From Pseudomonas putida S13.1.2 (GTDB lineage Bacteria; Pseudomonadota; Gammaproteobacteria; Pseudomonadales; Pseudomonadaceae): 64,000 bases of DNA. The DNA is taken from positions 5,982,001 to 6,046,000 of the forward strand of contig NZ_CP010979.1 of the NCBI RefSeq assembly GCF_000498395.2, read 5' to 3'. A model generated the notes under the pieces. The model saw only the letters and a list, made by a program, of their open reading frames with translations. It did not search any database and was not told the origin of the DNA. The stretch's first letter is position 1. Each line of letters opens with the position of its first letter. The translations under genes and the position numbers were made by a program. Positions 41,227 through 49,787 of the stretch are shown here, piece after piece.

Positions 41227-43400
41227 GCCATTCCAGTCTGCCCGTGCGCTGGCTGCAAAGCCTGGAATGGCGCCGGGGCTTCTTTGCCTGGGCGCGCACC
41301 GACGGCGTGACCTGGGTGTACATCTTCAAGGTGCTGGCCGCCGCGTTCATCACCCTGTGGCTGGCCATGCGCCTGGAGCTGCCGCAACCGCGCACGGCGA
41401 TGATCACCGTGTTCATCGTCATGCAGCCGCAAAGCGGGCATGTGTTCGCCAAGAGCTTCTACCGGGTGCTCGGCACCCTGGCCGGTTCGGCGATGATGGT
41501 GGCGCTGATCGCCATCTTCCCGCAGAACACCGAACTGTTCCTGCCCAGCCTGGCCCTGTGGGTGGGCCTGTGCTCGGCCGGCGCCATGCGCTACCGCACC
41601 TTCCGCGCCTATGGCTTCGTGCTGGCCGGTTATACCGCTGCGATGATCGGCCTGCCGGTGCTGCAGCACCCCGACCAGGCATTCATGGCGGCGGTATGGC
41701 GGGTGCTGGAGATTGCCCTGGGGATTCTGGTGTCGACCTTCGTCAGTGCCGCAATCCTGCCGCAGTCGGCCAGTGCCGCCATGCGCAACGCGCTGTACCA
41801 GCGCTTTGGCGTGTTTGCCGGGGTGGTGGTGGAGGCGCTGCGTGGCGATAGCCAGAAGGACCGGTTCGAGAGCAGCAACGTGCGCTTCGTTGCCGAGGCC
41901 GTGGGCCTTGAAAGCCTGCGCAACGTCACGGCCTTCGAAGACCCGCACATGCGCCGTCGCAGTGGCCGGCTGGTACGGATGAACAGCGAGTTCATGGCCA
42001 TCACCACACGCTTCAATGCCCTGCATCGCCTGCTCGAACGCCTGCGCGCCCGCGGCCCGCTGCAGATCGTCAGTGCCATCGAACCGGGCCTGAACACCCT
42101 GGTGGAGCTGCTGCAGCCTTACGTGGGCCGGGCGTTGACCGACGCCGATGCACTGCGCCTGACCCTGGAGCTGGCGGCCTACAAGGAAGGCCTGCAAGCC
42201 CAGGTGCGCGGCCTGCGCGCCGAGTACCTGGCAACCGACCCCAGCGAATCCGACCTGCTCGACTTCCACACCGCGTTCGAGCTGCTGTACCGCTTCGTCG
42301 ACGAGATGTACAGCTACGCCGAAACCCACGCCTCGCTGGCTGCGCACAAGCACGAGCGCGAGCAGTGGGACGAGCCCTACGTGGCGCAGACCAGCTGGCT
42401 GGTGTCGCTGGCTGCGGGTATCCGCGCCTCGGCGGTGCTGTTGCTGCTGGGCAGCTACTGGCTGCTCAGTGACTGGCCCAGTGGCGCCATGATGACCCTG
42501 ATCGCCACCGTCACCGTGGGCCTCTCGGCGGCCTCGCCGAACCCCAAGCGCATGTCGTTCCAGATGGCCTGCGGCACCGCCATCGGCGCTTTTATCGGCT
42601 TTTTCGAAACCTTCTTCGTGTTCCCCTGGATCGACGGCTTCCCGCTGCTGTGCATGGTGCTGGCGCCGGTGTTCGTGCTGGGTGCGTTTCTCTCGTCACG
42701 CCCGGCCTACGCCGGCTACGGCATCGGCCTGCTGGTGTTCTTCGCGATTGGCTCGGTGCCGAACAACCTCACCGTGTATGACCCGTACACCTTCATCAAT
42801 GACTACATCGGCATGGTCATCGGCATGTTTGTCTGCGCCGCCGCCGGGGCGATCATCCTGCCGCCCAACAGCCGCTGGTTGTGGAGCCGCCTGGAGCAAG
42901 AGCTGCGCGAGCAGGTGCTGTTTGCCATCAGCGGGCGCCTGCGGGGCATCGGCACGGCGTTCGAAAGCCGCACCCGCGACCTGTTGCACCAGGCCTATGG
43001 CCTGGCGGCCGGCAAGCCGCAGGTGCAGAGCCAGCTGATGGGCTGGATGTTCACCGTGCTGGAAATCGGCCACGCCGTGATCGAGCTGCGCAAGGAACAA
43101 GCCCGCGCACCGGTGCACCCGGCCTACGCCGAGTCGCAGCCGTGGCGCCAGGCCATCCGCGTCATGGGCCGTGCCCTGACGCGGTTGTTCTTGCAGCCCA
43201 GTGCCAGCAACCACGAACGCGCCCTGGTCGCCGTGGACCATGCCATTGCCCGCGTGCAGGCCACCGACGAGCCGTTCGCCCGGCACTTCGACACCTCGGT
43301 ACTGCGCCGCGCGCAAAGCTACCTGCACTTCATCCGTTCCTCCTTGCTCGACCCACAGTCGCCGTTGGCACCGGCGAAAGGATTGCACCATGCCCCGTGA
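41223..43400 (+). CDS. FUSC-family inner-membrane transporter (AaeB/YccS-like)
   Basis: 725 residues. Two blocks of hydrophobic helices (about 35-190 and 390-560) with a long soluble part between them, as in p-hydroxybenzoic acid efflux protein AaeB and related FUSC proteins. Key segments MITVFIVMQPQSGHVFAKSF and GAMMTLIATVTVGLSAASPN. Start overlaps the outer-membrane gene stop (ATGA). With DUF1656 and HlyD genes downstream it is an AaeXAB-type pump; the substrate is probably an aromatic acid (inference). Confidence 0.86.
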   Translation: MSHSSLPVRWLQSLEWRRGFFAWARTDGVTWVYIFKVLAAAFITLWLAMRLELPQPRTAMITVFIVMQPQSGHVFAKSFYRVLGTLAGSAMMVALIAIFPQNTELFLPSLALWVGLCSAGAMRYRTFRAYGFVLAGYTAAMIGLPVLQHPDQAFMAAVWRVLEIALGILVSTFVSAAILPQSASAAMRNALYQRFGVFAGVVVEALRGDSQKDRFESSNVRFVAEAVGLESLRNVTAFEDPHMRRRSGRLVRMNSEFMAITTRFNALHRLLERLRARGPLQIVSAIEPGLNTLVELLQPYVGRALTDADALRLTLELAAYKEGLQAQVRGLRAEYLATDPSESDLLDFHTAFELLYRFVDEMYSYAETHASLAAHKHEREQWDEPYVAQTSWLVSLAAGIRASAVLLLLGSYWLLSDWPSGAMMTLIATVTVGLSAASPNPKRMSFQMACGTAIGAFIGFFETFFVFPWIDGFPLLCMVLAPVFVLGAFLSSRPAYAGYGIGLLVFFAIGSVPNNLTVYDPYTFINDYIGMVIGMFVCAAAGAIILPPNSRWLWSRLEQELREQVLFAISGRLRGIGTAFESRTRDLLHQAYGLAAGKPQVQSQLMGWMFTVLEIGHAVIELRKEQARAPVHPAYAESQPWRQAIRVMGRALTRLFLQPSASNHERALVAVDHAIARVQATDEPFARHFDTSVLRRAQSYLHFIRSSLLDPQSPLAPAKGLHHAP

Positions 43401-43590
43401 GATCGCCTTCCATGGCGTGTACATGCCCACCATGACCTTGATGTTCCTGTTCGCCCTGGGCCTGGCCTGGGGCCTGGACCGGTTCATTGCCAGCCATGAT
43501 GGCTACCGCTTCTTCTGGCACCCGGCGCTGTTGCGCCTGAGCCTGTTCGTCTGCCTGTTCGGCGCCATGGCGCTGACTGTCTACTGGTGA
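43390..43590 (+). CDS. DUF1656 small membrane protein (AaeX-like)
   Basis: 66 residues with two hydrophobic helices (MTLMFLFALGLAWGLDRF and LLRLSLFVCLFGAMALTVYW). Matches DUF1656/AaeX, the small subunit always next to FUSC pumps. It overlaps the FUSC gene end by 11 nt and lies 10 nt before the HlyD gene. ATG 43390. Confidence 0.88.
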   Translation: MPREIAFHGVYMPTMTLMFLFALGLAWGLDRFIASHDGYRFFWHPALLRLSLFVCLFGAMALTVYW

Positions 43591-43600
43591 GAATCCTTCG

Positions 43601-44461
43601 ATGAAAAAGTTCTTCAGCCTGATCGCCACCCTGCTGGTGCTGGTCGCTGCCGTGGCCATCGGTCGCCAGCTGTGGCTGCACTACATGACCACGCCATGGA
43701 CCCGCGACGGCCGCGTGCGCGCCGACATCATCAACGTCGCCGCCGACGTGCCCGGCTACGTGGTGGACGTACCGGTCAAGGACAACCAGCGGGTGAAGAA
43801 GGGTGACCTGCTGATCCAGATCGACCCTGAGCACTACCAGTTGGCGGTCGACCAGGCCAAGGCCATGGTGGCCTCGCGCAAGGCCACCTGGGAAATGCGC
43901 AAGGTCAACGCCAAGCGCCGTGCCGACATGGACAACCTGGTGATCTCCAAGGAAAACCGCGACGACGCCAGCAACATCGCCAACTCCGCCCAGGCCGATT
44001 ACCAGCAAGCCCTTGCTGAACTGGCGGCAGCCGAGCTGAACCTCAAGCGCACGCATATCGTCGCCACGGTGGATGGCTACGTGACCAACCTGAATATCCA
44101 CAAGGGCGACTACGCGCGTACGGGTGAGGCGGTGATGGCGGTGGTCGACGAAAATTCGTTCTGGGTCTACGGGTTCTTCGAGGAAACCAAGCTGCCCCAC
44201 GTGAAGGTGGGTGACCAGGCTGAGTTGCAGATGATGAGCGGCGAGCGCATCAAAGGGCATGTGGAGAGCATCGCCCGCGGCATCTACGACCGCGACAACC
44301 CACAAAGCCGCGAGCTGATTGCCGATGTGAACCCGACGTTCAACTGGGTGCGGTTGGCGCAGCGGGTGCCGGTGCGGATTCACATCGATGAAGTGCCGGA
44401 AGGGTTTTTGTTGGCGGCGGGGACGACGTGTACGGTGGTAGTCAAGCCTGGCGAAGGTTGA
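43601..44461 (+). CDS. HlyD/AaeA-type periplasmic adaptor
   Basis: 286 residues: one N-terminal membrane helix (LIATLLVLVAAVAIGRQLWL), barrel-sandwich and alpha-hairpin regions (PGYVVDVPVKDNQRVKKGDLL, then LKRTHIVATVDGYV) as in the membrane-fusion family. Adaptor linking the FUSC pump with the NodT-type duct. Start ATG 43601. Last gene of the four-gene operon. Confidence 0.88.
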   Translation: MKKFFSLIATLLVLVAAVAIGRQLWLHYMTTPWTRDGRVRADIINVAADVPGYVVDVPVKDNQRVKKGDLLIQIDPEHYQLAVDQAKAMVASRKATWEMRKVNAKRRADMDNLVISKENRDDASNIANSAQADYQQALAELAAAELNLKRTHIVATVDGYVTNLNIHKGDYARTGEAVMAVVDENSFWVYGFFEETKLPHVKVGDQAELQMMSGERIKGHVESIARGIYDRDNPQSRELIADVNPTFNWVRLAQRVPVRIHIDEVPEGFLLAAGTTCTVVVKPGEG

Positions 44462-44533
44462 CCTTCGCAACCATCCCGGCCTCCCGCATCATCTGTGGGA
44501 GCCCTGCAGAGGCATGCGTATTAGCCAGTCGGC

Positions 44534-45001
44534 TCAATCTGCGGCAGCCTCTTGCAGCAACTGGTCCCAATCGTCCGGTGGGTGGCCGCTATGCAACATC
44601 TTTTGAAAGACCTTGTAAGCATCGTCGCTACTTTCGTAGGCCCGCTTGCTCGACTCGTCATTGACCCAGGCCAGCACGATGATCCTGCTGGGGGTGTGGT
44701 AGCGGAAGAATAACCGGTACTGCTGGAAGAACTTTGCTCTGAACCAGTGCTTGTGGTCACCGCCAAGTGTTGCCCCTTGCCGGTATTCGGGTTTGGTCGG
44801 GTCTTGAGGGATTACATCGAACGCCAACCGCCGGATGGCGGCCAGCCTTTTAAAGGCATTTCTTTTCGTATAACCCGTTGGGTCTTTGTGCCGTTGAGCC
44901 TCGACTTGAGCGCTTAGCGCGTCCAGTTTGGCCAGGAACAGCGGGTGGGCAATTACAGTCCATCCATGAATAACCAGAGGCTTCCTGCTCGTATCACTCA
45001 T
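44534..45001 (-). CDS. yhaV: YhaV-family type II toxin (mRNA interferase)
   Basis: 155 residues of the YhaV/RelE-like fold, with HGWTVIAHPLFLAKLDALSAQ and KRNAFKRLAAIRRLAFDVIPQDPTKPEYRQG-type core (positions about 10-75). In E. coli YhaV is a ribosome-linked endoribonuclease that is neutralised by PrlF. Stop-start overlap with prlF (ATGA) shows coupling. The toxin follows the antitoxin in the operon, as usual. Confidence 0.9.
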   Translation of the reverse strand: MSDTSRKPLVIHGWTVIAHPLFLAKLDALSAQVEAQRHKDPTGYTKRNAFKRLAAIRRLAFDVIPQDPTKPEYRQGATLGGDHKHWFRAKFFQQYRLFFRYHTPSRIIVLAWVNDESSKRAYESSDDAYKVFQKMLHSGHPPDDWDQLLQEAAAD

Positions 45002-45324
45002 TCATCGTCCGCCGACAGAGGTTGATCCAGGTCGACCTCCGCGTCGCCGACAAGCTTGTCGAGGCGCGCGATGAGGCCAGCATCGACAACCTGCAGCCGT
45101 TGAGGGTTGGTAGCGATATCGTGTGCCAGGAAATCCAGAAATTTGCCCAGTACCGGATCGTCCTCGGTTGCCTCTGCGCGGGTGAGTATCACCCCGCCGT
45201 CGGGGCGAATCGAGTAATGGATCTTGTCACGTTTTTTCAAGCCCAAGGCGCGCCGCACCGTTTCGGGAACAGTGGTTTGATAGCGATCGGTCAGCGTGGA
45301 CTCGACGTCGAAGGTGGCAGCCAT
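44998..45324 (-). CDS. prlF: PrlF/SohA-family antitoxin
   Basis: 108 residues with an N-terminal AbrB/SpoVT-type swapped-hairpin DNA-binding domain (STLTDRYQTTVPETVRRALG, then LKKRDKIHYSIRPDGGVIL) and an acidic C-terminus (EVDLDQPLSADDE) that would contact the toxin. Start ATG 45324. Such antitoxins repress their own promoter; two 14-bp palindromes 40-75 bp upstream look like the operators. Confidence 0.9.
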   Translation of the reverse strand: MAATFDVESTLTDRYQTTVPETVRRALGLKKRDKIHYSIRPDGGVILTRAEATEDDPVLGKFLDFLAHDIATNPQRLQVVDAGLIARLDKLVGDAEVDLDQPLSADDE

Positions 45325-45363
45325 GGGTAATGTCCTGTGGGTGACAGCGATACAGCGCAAGGT

Positions 45364-45399
45364 AATGCGATTGCATTGCCTCGTCAATGCAGGTGCATT
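45364..45399. promoter_or_regulatory. Twin PrlF operators
   Basis: AATGC-GATT-GCATT (45364-45377) and AATGC-AGGT-GCATT (45386-45399), perfect 5-bp arms, centre to centre 22 bp, about two helical turns. Flanking bases GGTAATGC and GCATTACC extend the symmetry of the pair as a whole. Confidence 0.7.
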
Positions 45400-45416
45400 A
45401 CCAGGGTGATGAGCGG

Positions 45417-45863
45417 TCAGGCAGAGCCCACCAACACTGGCATGTCTACCCGGTCAATTACCTTCGCGCTGATTGACGGGTCCAGCAACCGCCCCAACCG
45501 CGACAGGTGGCGGTGGCCCATGACGATCAGTTCGCAGTTCAATGCCTGCGCTTTGGCCACAATCGCTTCAACCGGCTGGCCGGCCACCATGCAGCCCTGG
45601 CTGGTGAAGCCGGCTTGCTGCAGCTCGCGCACGGCCTCGGCTACGGCGTGGTCGGCATGCTGCTGTTCCTCGCACGCGGCGGGGTATTCTTCCAGTTCCT
45701 CGGCGGTGTAGGGCGCAGGTTGCTCATGCACGGCGAAGGTGGAGTCGATGGCCAGCAGCACGTGCAGTTCGTGTTCGCCGGGGCGGCAGTAGCGGCGGGC
45801 GAGGGTGAGCAGGGTGCTGGAAGCGGGGGAGGCGTCGATGGCGATCAGGATGGGGCTGGGCAT
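45417..45863 (-). CDS. Universal stress protein (UspA family)
   Basis: 148 residues, one Usp domain. Starts MPSPILIAIDASPASSTLL, with the ATP-type glycine loop GHRHLSRLGRLLDPSISAKVI near the C-terminus (GXXGXXXX variant degenerate). Start ATG 45863; the frame runs much further upstream through REP sequence and is not coding. Single gene upstream of prlF on the same strand. Role: stress survival (family knowledge). Confidence 0.83.
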   Translation of the reverse strand: MPSPILIAIDASPASSTLLTLARRYCRPGEHELHVLLAIDSTFAVHEQPAPYTAEELEEYPAACEEQQHADHAVAEAVRELQQAGFTSQGCMVAGQPVEAIVAKAQALNCELIVMGHRHLSRLGRLLDPSISAKVIDRVDMPVLVGSA

Positions 45864-45902
45864 TGGAGATCCTTGTACAAGGCTGGCTGAATGGGTGCCT
45901 GT

Positions 45903-45998
45903 TCTAGCCTCTTCGCGGGTAAACCCGCTCCCACAGGTACTCCACAGTATTTCAAACCTGCGCAGTCCATGTGGGAGCGGGTTTACCCGCCAAGAGGG
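45903..45998. repeat. REP pair (type A)
   Basis: CTAGCCTCTTCGCGGGTAAA with CCCGCTCCCACAGG, mirrored by GTGGGAGCGGGTTTACCCGC. Between the divergent usp and LysR genes. Confidence 0.88.
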
Positions 45999-46066
45999 CG
46001 AACCTGCCATGCCACATTCTTGGCTCAGTCCACTCAGTGAATAAATGCCCCACCACGCAAGAGCGC

Positions 46067-46083
46067 ATTGCGTCTGATGCAAT
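46067..46083 (+). promoter_or_regulatory. Candidate LysR operator at its own promoter
   Basis: ATTGCGTCTGATGCAAT, an imperfect copy (ATTGC/GCAAT arms) of the 17-bp palindrome found before the efflux operon, 51 bp upstream of the LysR ATG. Confidence 0.65.
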
Positions 46084-46133
46084 CCACCAACCTGCTACCA
46101 TCGCGTTTCCCACAGCTGTAACGGAAAACGGCC

Positions 46134-47039
46134 ATGCAACTCCCGGACATGAACCTGCTCGTCGCCCTCGATGCCCTGCTCGACGAGGGCAGCGTGGTGG
46201 GCGCTGCGCAGCGCATGAACCTGAGCCCGGCGGCCATGAGCCGGACCTTGGGGCGTATCCGCGATGCCTTGGGCGACCCGATCCTGGTGCGCGCCGGCCG
46301 TGGCCTGGTGCCGACGCCGCGCGCGTTGGCCCTGCGCGAGCAGGTGCATGGCCTGGTAGAGCAGGCCGGGCAGGTGTTTCGCAGCCGTGACGATGTCGAC
46401 CTGGTCAACCTGGACCGTGCCTTCAACATCCGCACCAATGATTTGTTCATTGCCCTCTACGGCGCCCAGCTGTTGCGCATGATGCTGGCCCAGGCGCCGC
46501 GTACGGTGTTGCGGTTTGTGCCGGAGGGCAGTGGTGACGATGATGCAGTGCTGCGCAACGGGCATATCGACCTGATCATCAGCTCGGCCATTGAGCTGGG
46601 CCCGGAAATCAAGGTGCAGAGCCTGTTCAACACCTACTTCGTGGGCCTGGCGCGTGTTGGGCACCCGATCTTCGACGCCCCGATCACCCCTGAGCGTTTT
46701 GCCGCCTACCCGCAGATCAGTGTATCGCGGCGCGGCCGTGCCAACGGGCCGATCGATGTGGCGTTGGCCAACCACAAGGTGGAGCGGCGTGTGGCCTTGA
46801 TCACCACCAGCTTCCACTCGGCGATGTTCTCGCTGCCGGATTCGGACCTGATCCTGCCGATACCCGCCAATATCCTCAACAGTGTGCAGCGGTTGAAGTT
46901 GCCATTGCGCTCGTTCGAGATCCCGGTGCCGTTGGAGAAGGTCAATGTGATGCAGGCGTGGCACCCGCGCTTCGACAACGACCCCGCGCACCGTTGGTTG
47001 CGCCAGACGTTGAAAGCGTGTGGCCGCATAGATCCGTGA
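46134..47039 (+). CDS. LysR-family regulator of the adjacent efflux operon
   Basis: 301 residues; HTH at about 5-65 (LPDMNLLVALDALLDEGSVV, then MNLSPAAMSRTLGRIRDALG) of the NodD/LinR-like subgroup, C-terminal effector domain. Same direction as the downstream DHA2/HlyD/NodT genes, 116 bp gap. A near-identical 17-bp palindrome stands before both this gene and the efflux operon, which strongly suggests autoregulation and control of the pump. Confidence 0.86.
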   Translation: MQLPDMNLLVALDALLDEGSVVGAAQRMNLSPAAMSRTLGRIRDALGDPILVRAGRGLVPTPRALALREQVHGLVEQAGQVFRSRDDVDLVNLDRAFNIRTNDLFIALYGAQLLRMMLAQAPRTVLRFVPEGSGDDDAVLRNGHIDLIISSAIELGPEIKVQSLFNTYFVGLARVGHPIFDAPITPERFAAYPQISVSRRGRANGPIDVALANHKVERRVALITTSFHSAMFSLPDSDLILPIPANILNSVQRLKLPLRSFEIPVPLEKVNVMQAWHPRFDNDPAHRWLRQTLKACGRIDP

Positions 47040-47050
47040 TTCAGGCATGG

Positions 47051-47067
47051 ATTGCGTCTGACGCAAT
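47051..47067 (+). promoter_or_regulatory. Candidate LysR operator before efflux operon
   Basis: ATTGCGTC-T-GACGCAAT, a perfect 17-bp palindrome containing a T-N11-A LysR box, 88 bp before the DHA2 transporter ATG. Confidence 0.7.
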
Positions 47068-47155
47068 ATAAAACTACCGACAAGTCAGTTTTCGTCAGCA
47101 TTCGACCTTCTTAAACTTGCCCCAGCCCTGAAATTGTTGCTGGAGATGTATTCCC

Positions 47156-48697
47156 ATGAGTTCCCTGACCGCGCCCTCCGCGGCGCTGGCCGCCGCCCCC
47201 GCGCCGGCCGCACCTGCGCAGACCGCGTTTGGCCTGCAGGTGGTGGTCGGGCTGTTCGGTGTGTTGCTGGCCGTGCTGTGTGCAGGCCTCAACGAGTCGG
47301 TCACCAAGATTTCCCTTGCCGATATCCGCGGTGCCATGGGCATCGGTGCCGACGAGGGTGCCTGGCTGCTGGCCGTGTACAGCGCCGCGTCGGTCTCGGC
47401 CATGGCCTTTGCGCCGTGGCTGGCCACCACCTTCTCGCTGCGGCGCTTCACCATGAGCGCCATCGCCCTGTTCGCCGTGCTCGGCCTGTTGCAACCGTTC
47501 GCCCCCAACCTGCACAGCCTGATGTTGCTGCGTGTGCTGCAAGGCTTTGCCTCGGGTGCCCTGCCGCCGATGCTGATGAGCGTGGCCCTGCGCTTTTTGC
47601 CGCCCGGTATCAAGGTCTATGGTCTGGCCTGCTACGCCCTGACTGCCACTTTCGGCCCCAACCTCGGCACGCCACTGGCGGGGCTGTGGACCGAATACGT
47701 CGGCTGGCAATGGGCGTTCTGGCAGATCGTCCTGCCTTCGGCGCTGGCCATGCTCTGCGTCGGTTGGGGCCTGCCCCAGGACCCGCTGCGCCTGGAGCGC
47801 TTCAAACAGTTCGACTGGCGTGGCGTGCTGCTCGGCCTGCCGGCCATCAGCTGCATTGTGCTGGGCCTGTCGCTGGGCGACCGCTGGGGCTGGTTCGACT
47901 CGCCGCTGATCTGCTGGCTGCTGGGTGGTGGCCTGCTGTTGCTGGCGCTGTTCATGTACAACGAGTGGTCCGAGCCGTTGCCGTTCTTCCAGTTGCGCAT
48001 GCTGCAGCGGCGCAACCTGAGTTTTGCCTTGGTGACCCTGGCCGGTGTGCTGATCGTGCTGTCGGGTGTGGGCAGCATCCCCTCGGCCTACCTGGCACAG
48101 ATCCAGGGTTACCGCCCGGCGCAGACCAGCCCGCTGATGATGCTGGTGGCCATGCCGCAGTTGATCGCCCTGCCGCTGACCGCGGCGCTGTGCAACATCC
48201 GCGCGGTGGACTGTCGCTGGGTGCTGGGCATTGGCCTGGCGATGCTGGCGGTGTCCTGTGTCGGCAGCAGCCTGCTGACCAGCGAGTGGATCCGTGGCGA
48301 CTTCTACCCGTTCTACCTGCTGCAGGTGTTCGGCCAGCCGATGGCGGTGCTGCCGTTGCTGATGCTGTCCACCAACGGCATGACCCCGCAGGAAGGCCCG
48401 TTCGCCTCCAGCTGGTTCAACACCGTGAAAGGCCTGGCTGCAGTGATCGCCGGTGGCCTGCTGGACGCCCTTGGCACCCTGCGCCGGCACTTCCATTCCA
48501 ACCACCTGGTGGACAGCCTGGGCAACGCCCCGCTGGTCGACGACAGCGCTGCGGGCCTGGCCAAGCGCATCCACGACCAGGCGCTGGTACTGACCTCGGC
48601 CGACCTCTACCTGGTCATGGCCTGCATCGCCGTGGCCCTGATCTGCCTGATTCCTTTCGTGCCTACCCGGGTCTATCCGCCGCGTGCGGTGGCCTGA
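47156..48697 (+). CDS. DHA2-family MFS multidrug transporter (EmrB-like)
   Basis: 513 residues, fourteen predicted helices. Signature regions: ITKISLADIRGAMGIGADEG near helix 1, WLLAVYSAASVSAMAF, and LRRFTMSAIALFAVLGLLQP. Proton-driven exporter working with the HlyD adaptor and NodT duct encoded next. Start ATG 47156 with TGGAGATG upstream. Drug spectrum is unknown. Confidence 0.88.
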   Translation: MSSLTAPSAALAAAPAPAAPAQTAFGLQVVVGLFGVLLAVLCAGLNESVTKISLADIRGAMGIGADEGAWLLAVYSAASVSAMAFAPWLATTFSLRRFTMSAIALFAVLGLLQPFAPNLHSLMLLRVLQGFASGALPPMLMSVALRFLPPGIKVYGLACYALTATFGPNLGTPLAGLWTEYVGWQWAFWQIVLPSALAMLCVGWGLPQDPLRLERFKQFDWRGVLLGLPAISCIVLGLSLGDRWGWFDSPLICWLLGGGLLLLALFMYNEWSEPLPFFQLRMLQRRNLSFALVTLAGVLIVLSGVGSIPSAYLAQIQGYRPAQTSPLMMLVAMPQLIALPLTAALCNIRAVDCRWVLGIGLAMLAVSCVGSSLLTSEWIRGDFYPFYLLQVFGQPMAVLPLLMLSTNGMTPQEGPFASSWFNTVKGLAAVIAGGLLDALGTLRRHFHSNHLVDSLGNAPLVDDSAAGLAKRIHDQALVLTSADLYLVMACIAVALICLIPFVPTRVYPPRAVA

Positions 48698-48725
48698 ACC
48701 CTGGATGAATTCGAGAACACCTGAA

Positions 48726-49787
48726 ATGACCAACAACCGCAAAACCCTGTTCATTGGCTCGGTGCTGGCCGTGGCCGTGCTGGCTGGCATCGTCGGCCCC
48801 TGGATGTTTGGCAGCGACCATCGCCAGAGCACCAACGACGCCTATGTGATCGCCGACTACACCGTGGTCGCGCCCAAGGTGGCTGGCTTTATCAAGGAAG
48901 TGCTGGTGGAGGACAACCAGCAGGTTACGGCCGGCCAGTTGCTGGCGACCATCGACCCCCGCGATTACCAGGCCGCCCTGGACGCCGCACAGGCGCAGTT
49001 GCTGGTGGCTCAGGCGCAAAGCGCCGATGCCCGCGCCACCCTTGAGCGCCAGGCATCGTTGATTGCCCAGGCCGAGGCTGCTGTCAAAGCCGCCCAGGCC
49101 GAAGCGGCGTTCGCCGACCACGAGGTCAACCGCTACAGCCGCCTGGCCGAGCAGGGCGCCGGTACCGTGCAGAACGCCCAGCAGGCGCGCAGTGGTGTAG
49201 ACCAGGCACGCGCACGCCTGGCCAATGCTCAGGCGGCGTTAGTGGCCACGCGCAAGCAGGTGGATATTCTGACCGCCCAGGTGGCCAGTGCCGATGGCCA
49301 GCTGAAACGGGCCGAAGCGGGCGTGGAAAAGGCCCAGCTCGACCTGTCCTACACACGCATTACTGCGCCGGTGGACGGCATGGTCGGCGAGCGCGCACTG
49401 CGCATAGGTGCCTACGTCAACCCGGGTGCCCGCCTGCTGTCGGTGGTGCCGTTGCAACAGGCCTATGTGGTCGGCAACTTCCAGGAAACCCAGCTGACCC
49501 ACGTGCAGCCTGGCCAGCCCGTCAGTATCAGCGTCGACACCTTCTCCGGCGAGAAGCTGCAAGGCCATGTGGAAAGCATCGCCCCGGCCACCGGCGTCAC
49601 CTTCGCCGCCGTCAAACCGGACAACGCCACTGGCAACTTCACCAAGGTGGTGCAGCGCATTCCGGTGAAGATTGTCTTCGATGACGGCCAGCCGCTGCTC
49701 ACCCGCCTGCGTGTGGGCATGTCGGTAGAAGCGACCATCGATACCCGTGGCGACAAGCTGGACGGCAAAGAGGTAAGCGCACGATGA
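48726..49787 (+). CDS. HlyD-family adaptor (EmrA-like)
   Basis: 353 residues: N-terminal membrane helix (LFIGSVLAVAVLAGIVGPWM), lipoyl halves (APKVAGFIKEVLVEDNQQV and YTRITAPVDGMVGERAL) and a long coiled-coil hairpin (about 85-200, Ala/Gln-rich). Adaptor for the upstream DHA2 pump. ATG 48726. Stop overlaps the NodT start (ATGA). Confidence 0.9.
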   Translation: MTNNRKTLFIGSVLAVAVLAGIVGPWMFGSDHRQSTNDAYVIADYTVVAPKVAGFIKEVLVEDNQQVTAGQLLATIDPRDYQAALDAAQAQLLVAQAQSADARATLERQASLIAQAEAAVKAAQAEAAFADHEVNRYSRLAEQGAGTVQNAQQARSGVDQARARLANAQAALVATRKQVDILTAQVASADGQLKRAEAGVEKAQLDLSYTRITAPVDGMVGERALRIGAYVNPGARLLSVVPLQQAYVVGNFQETQLTHVQPGQPVSISVDTFSGEKLQGHVESIAPATGVTFAAVKPDNATGNFTKVVQRIPVKIVFDDGQPLLTRLRVGMSVEATIDTRGDKLDGKEVSAR

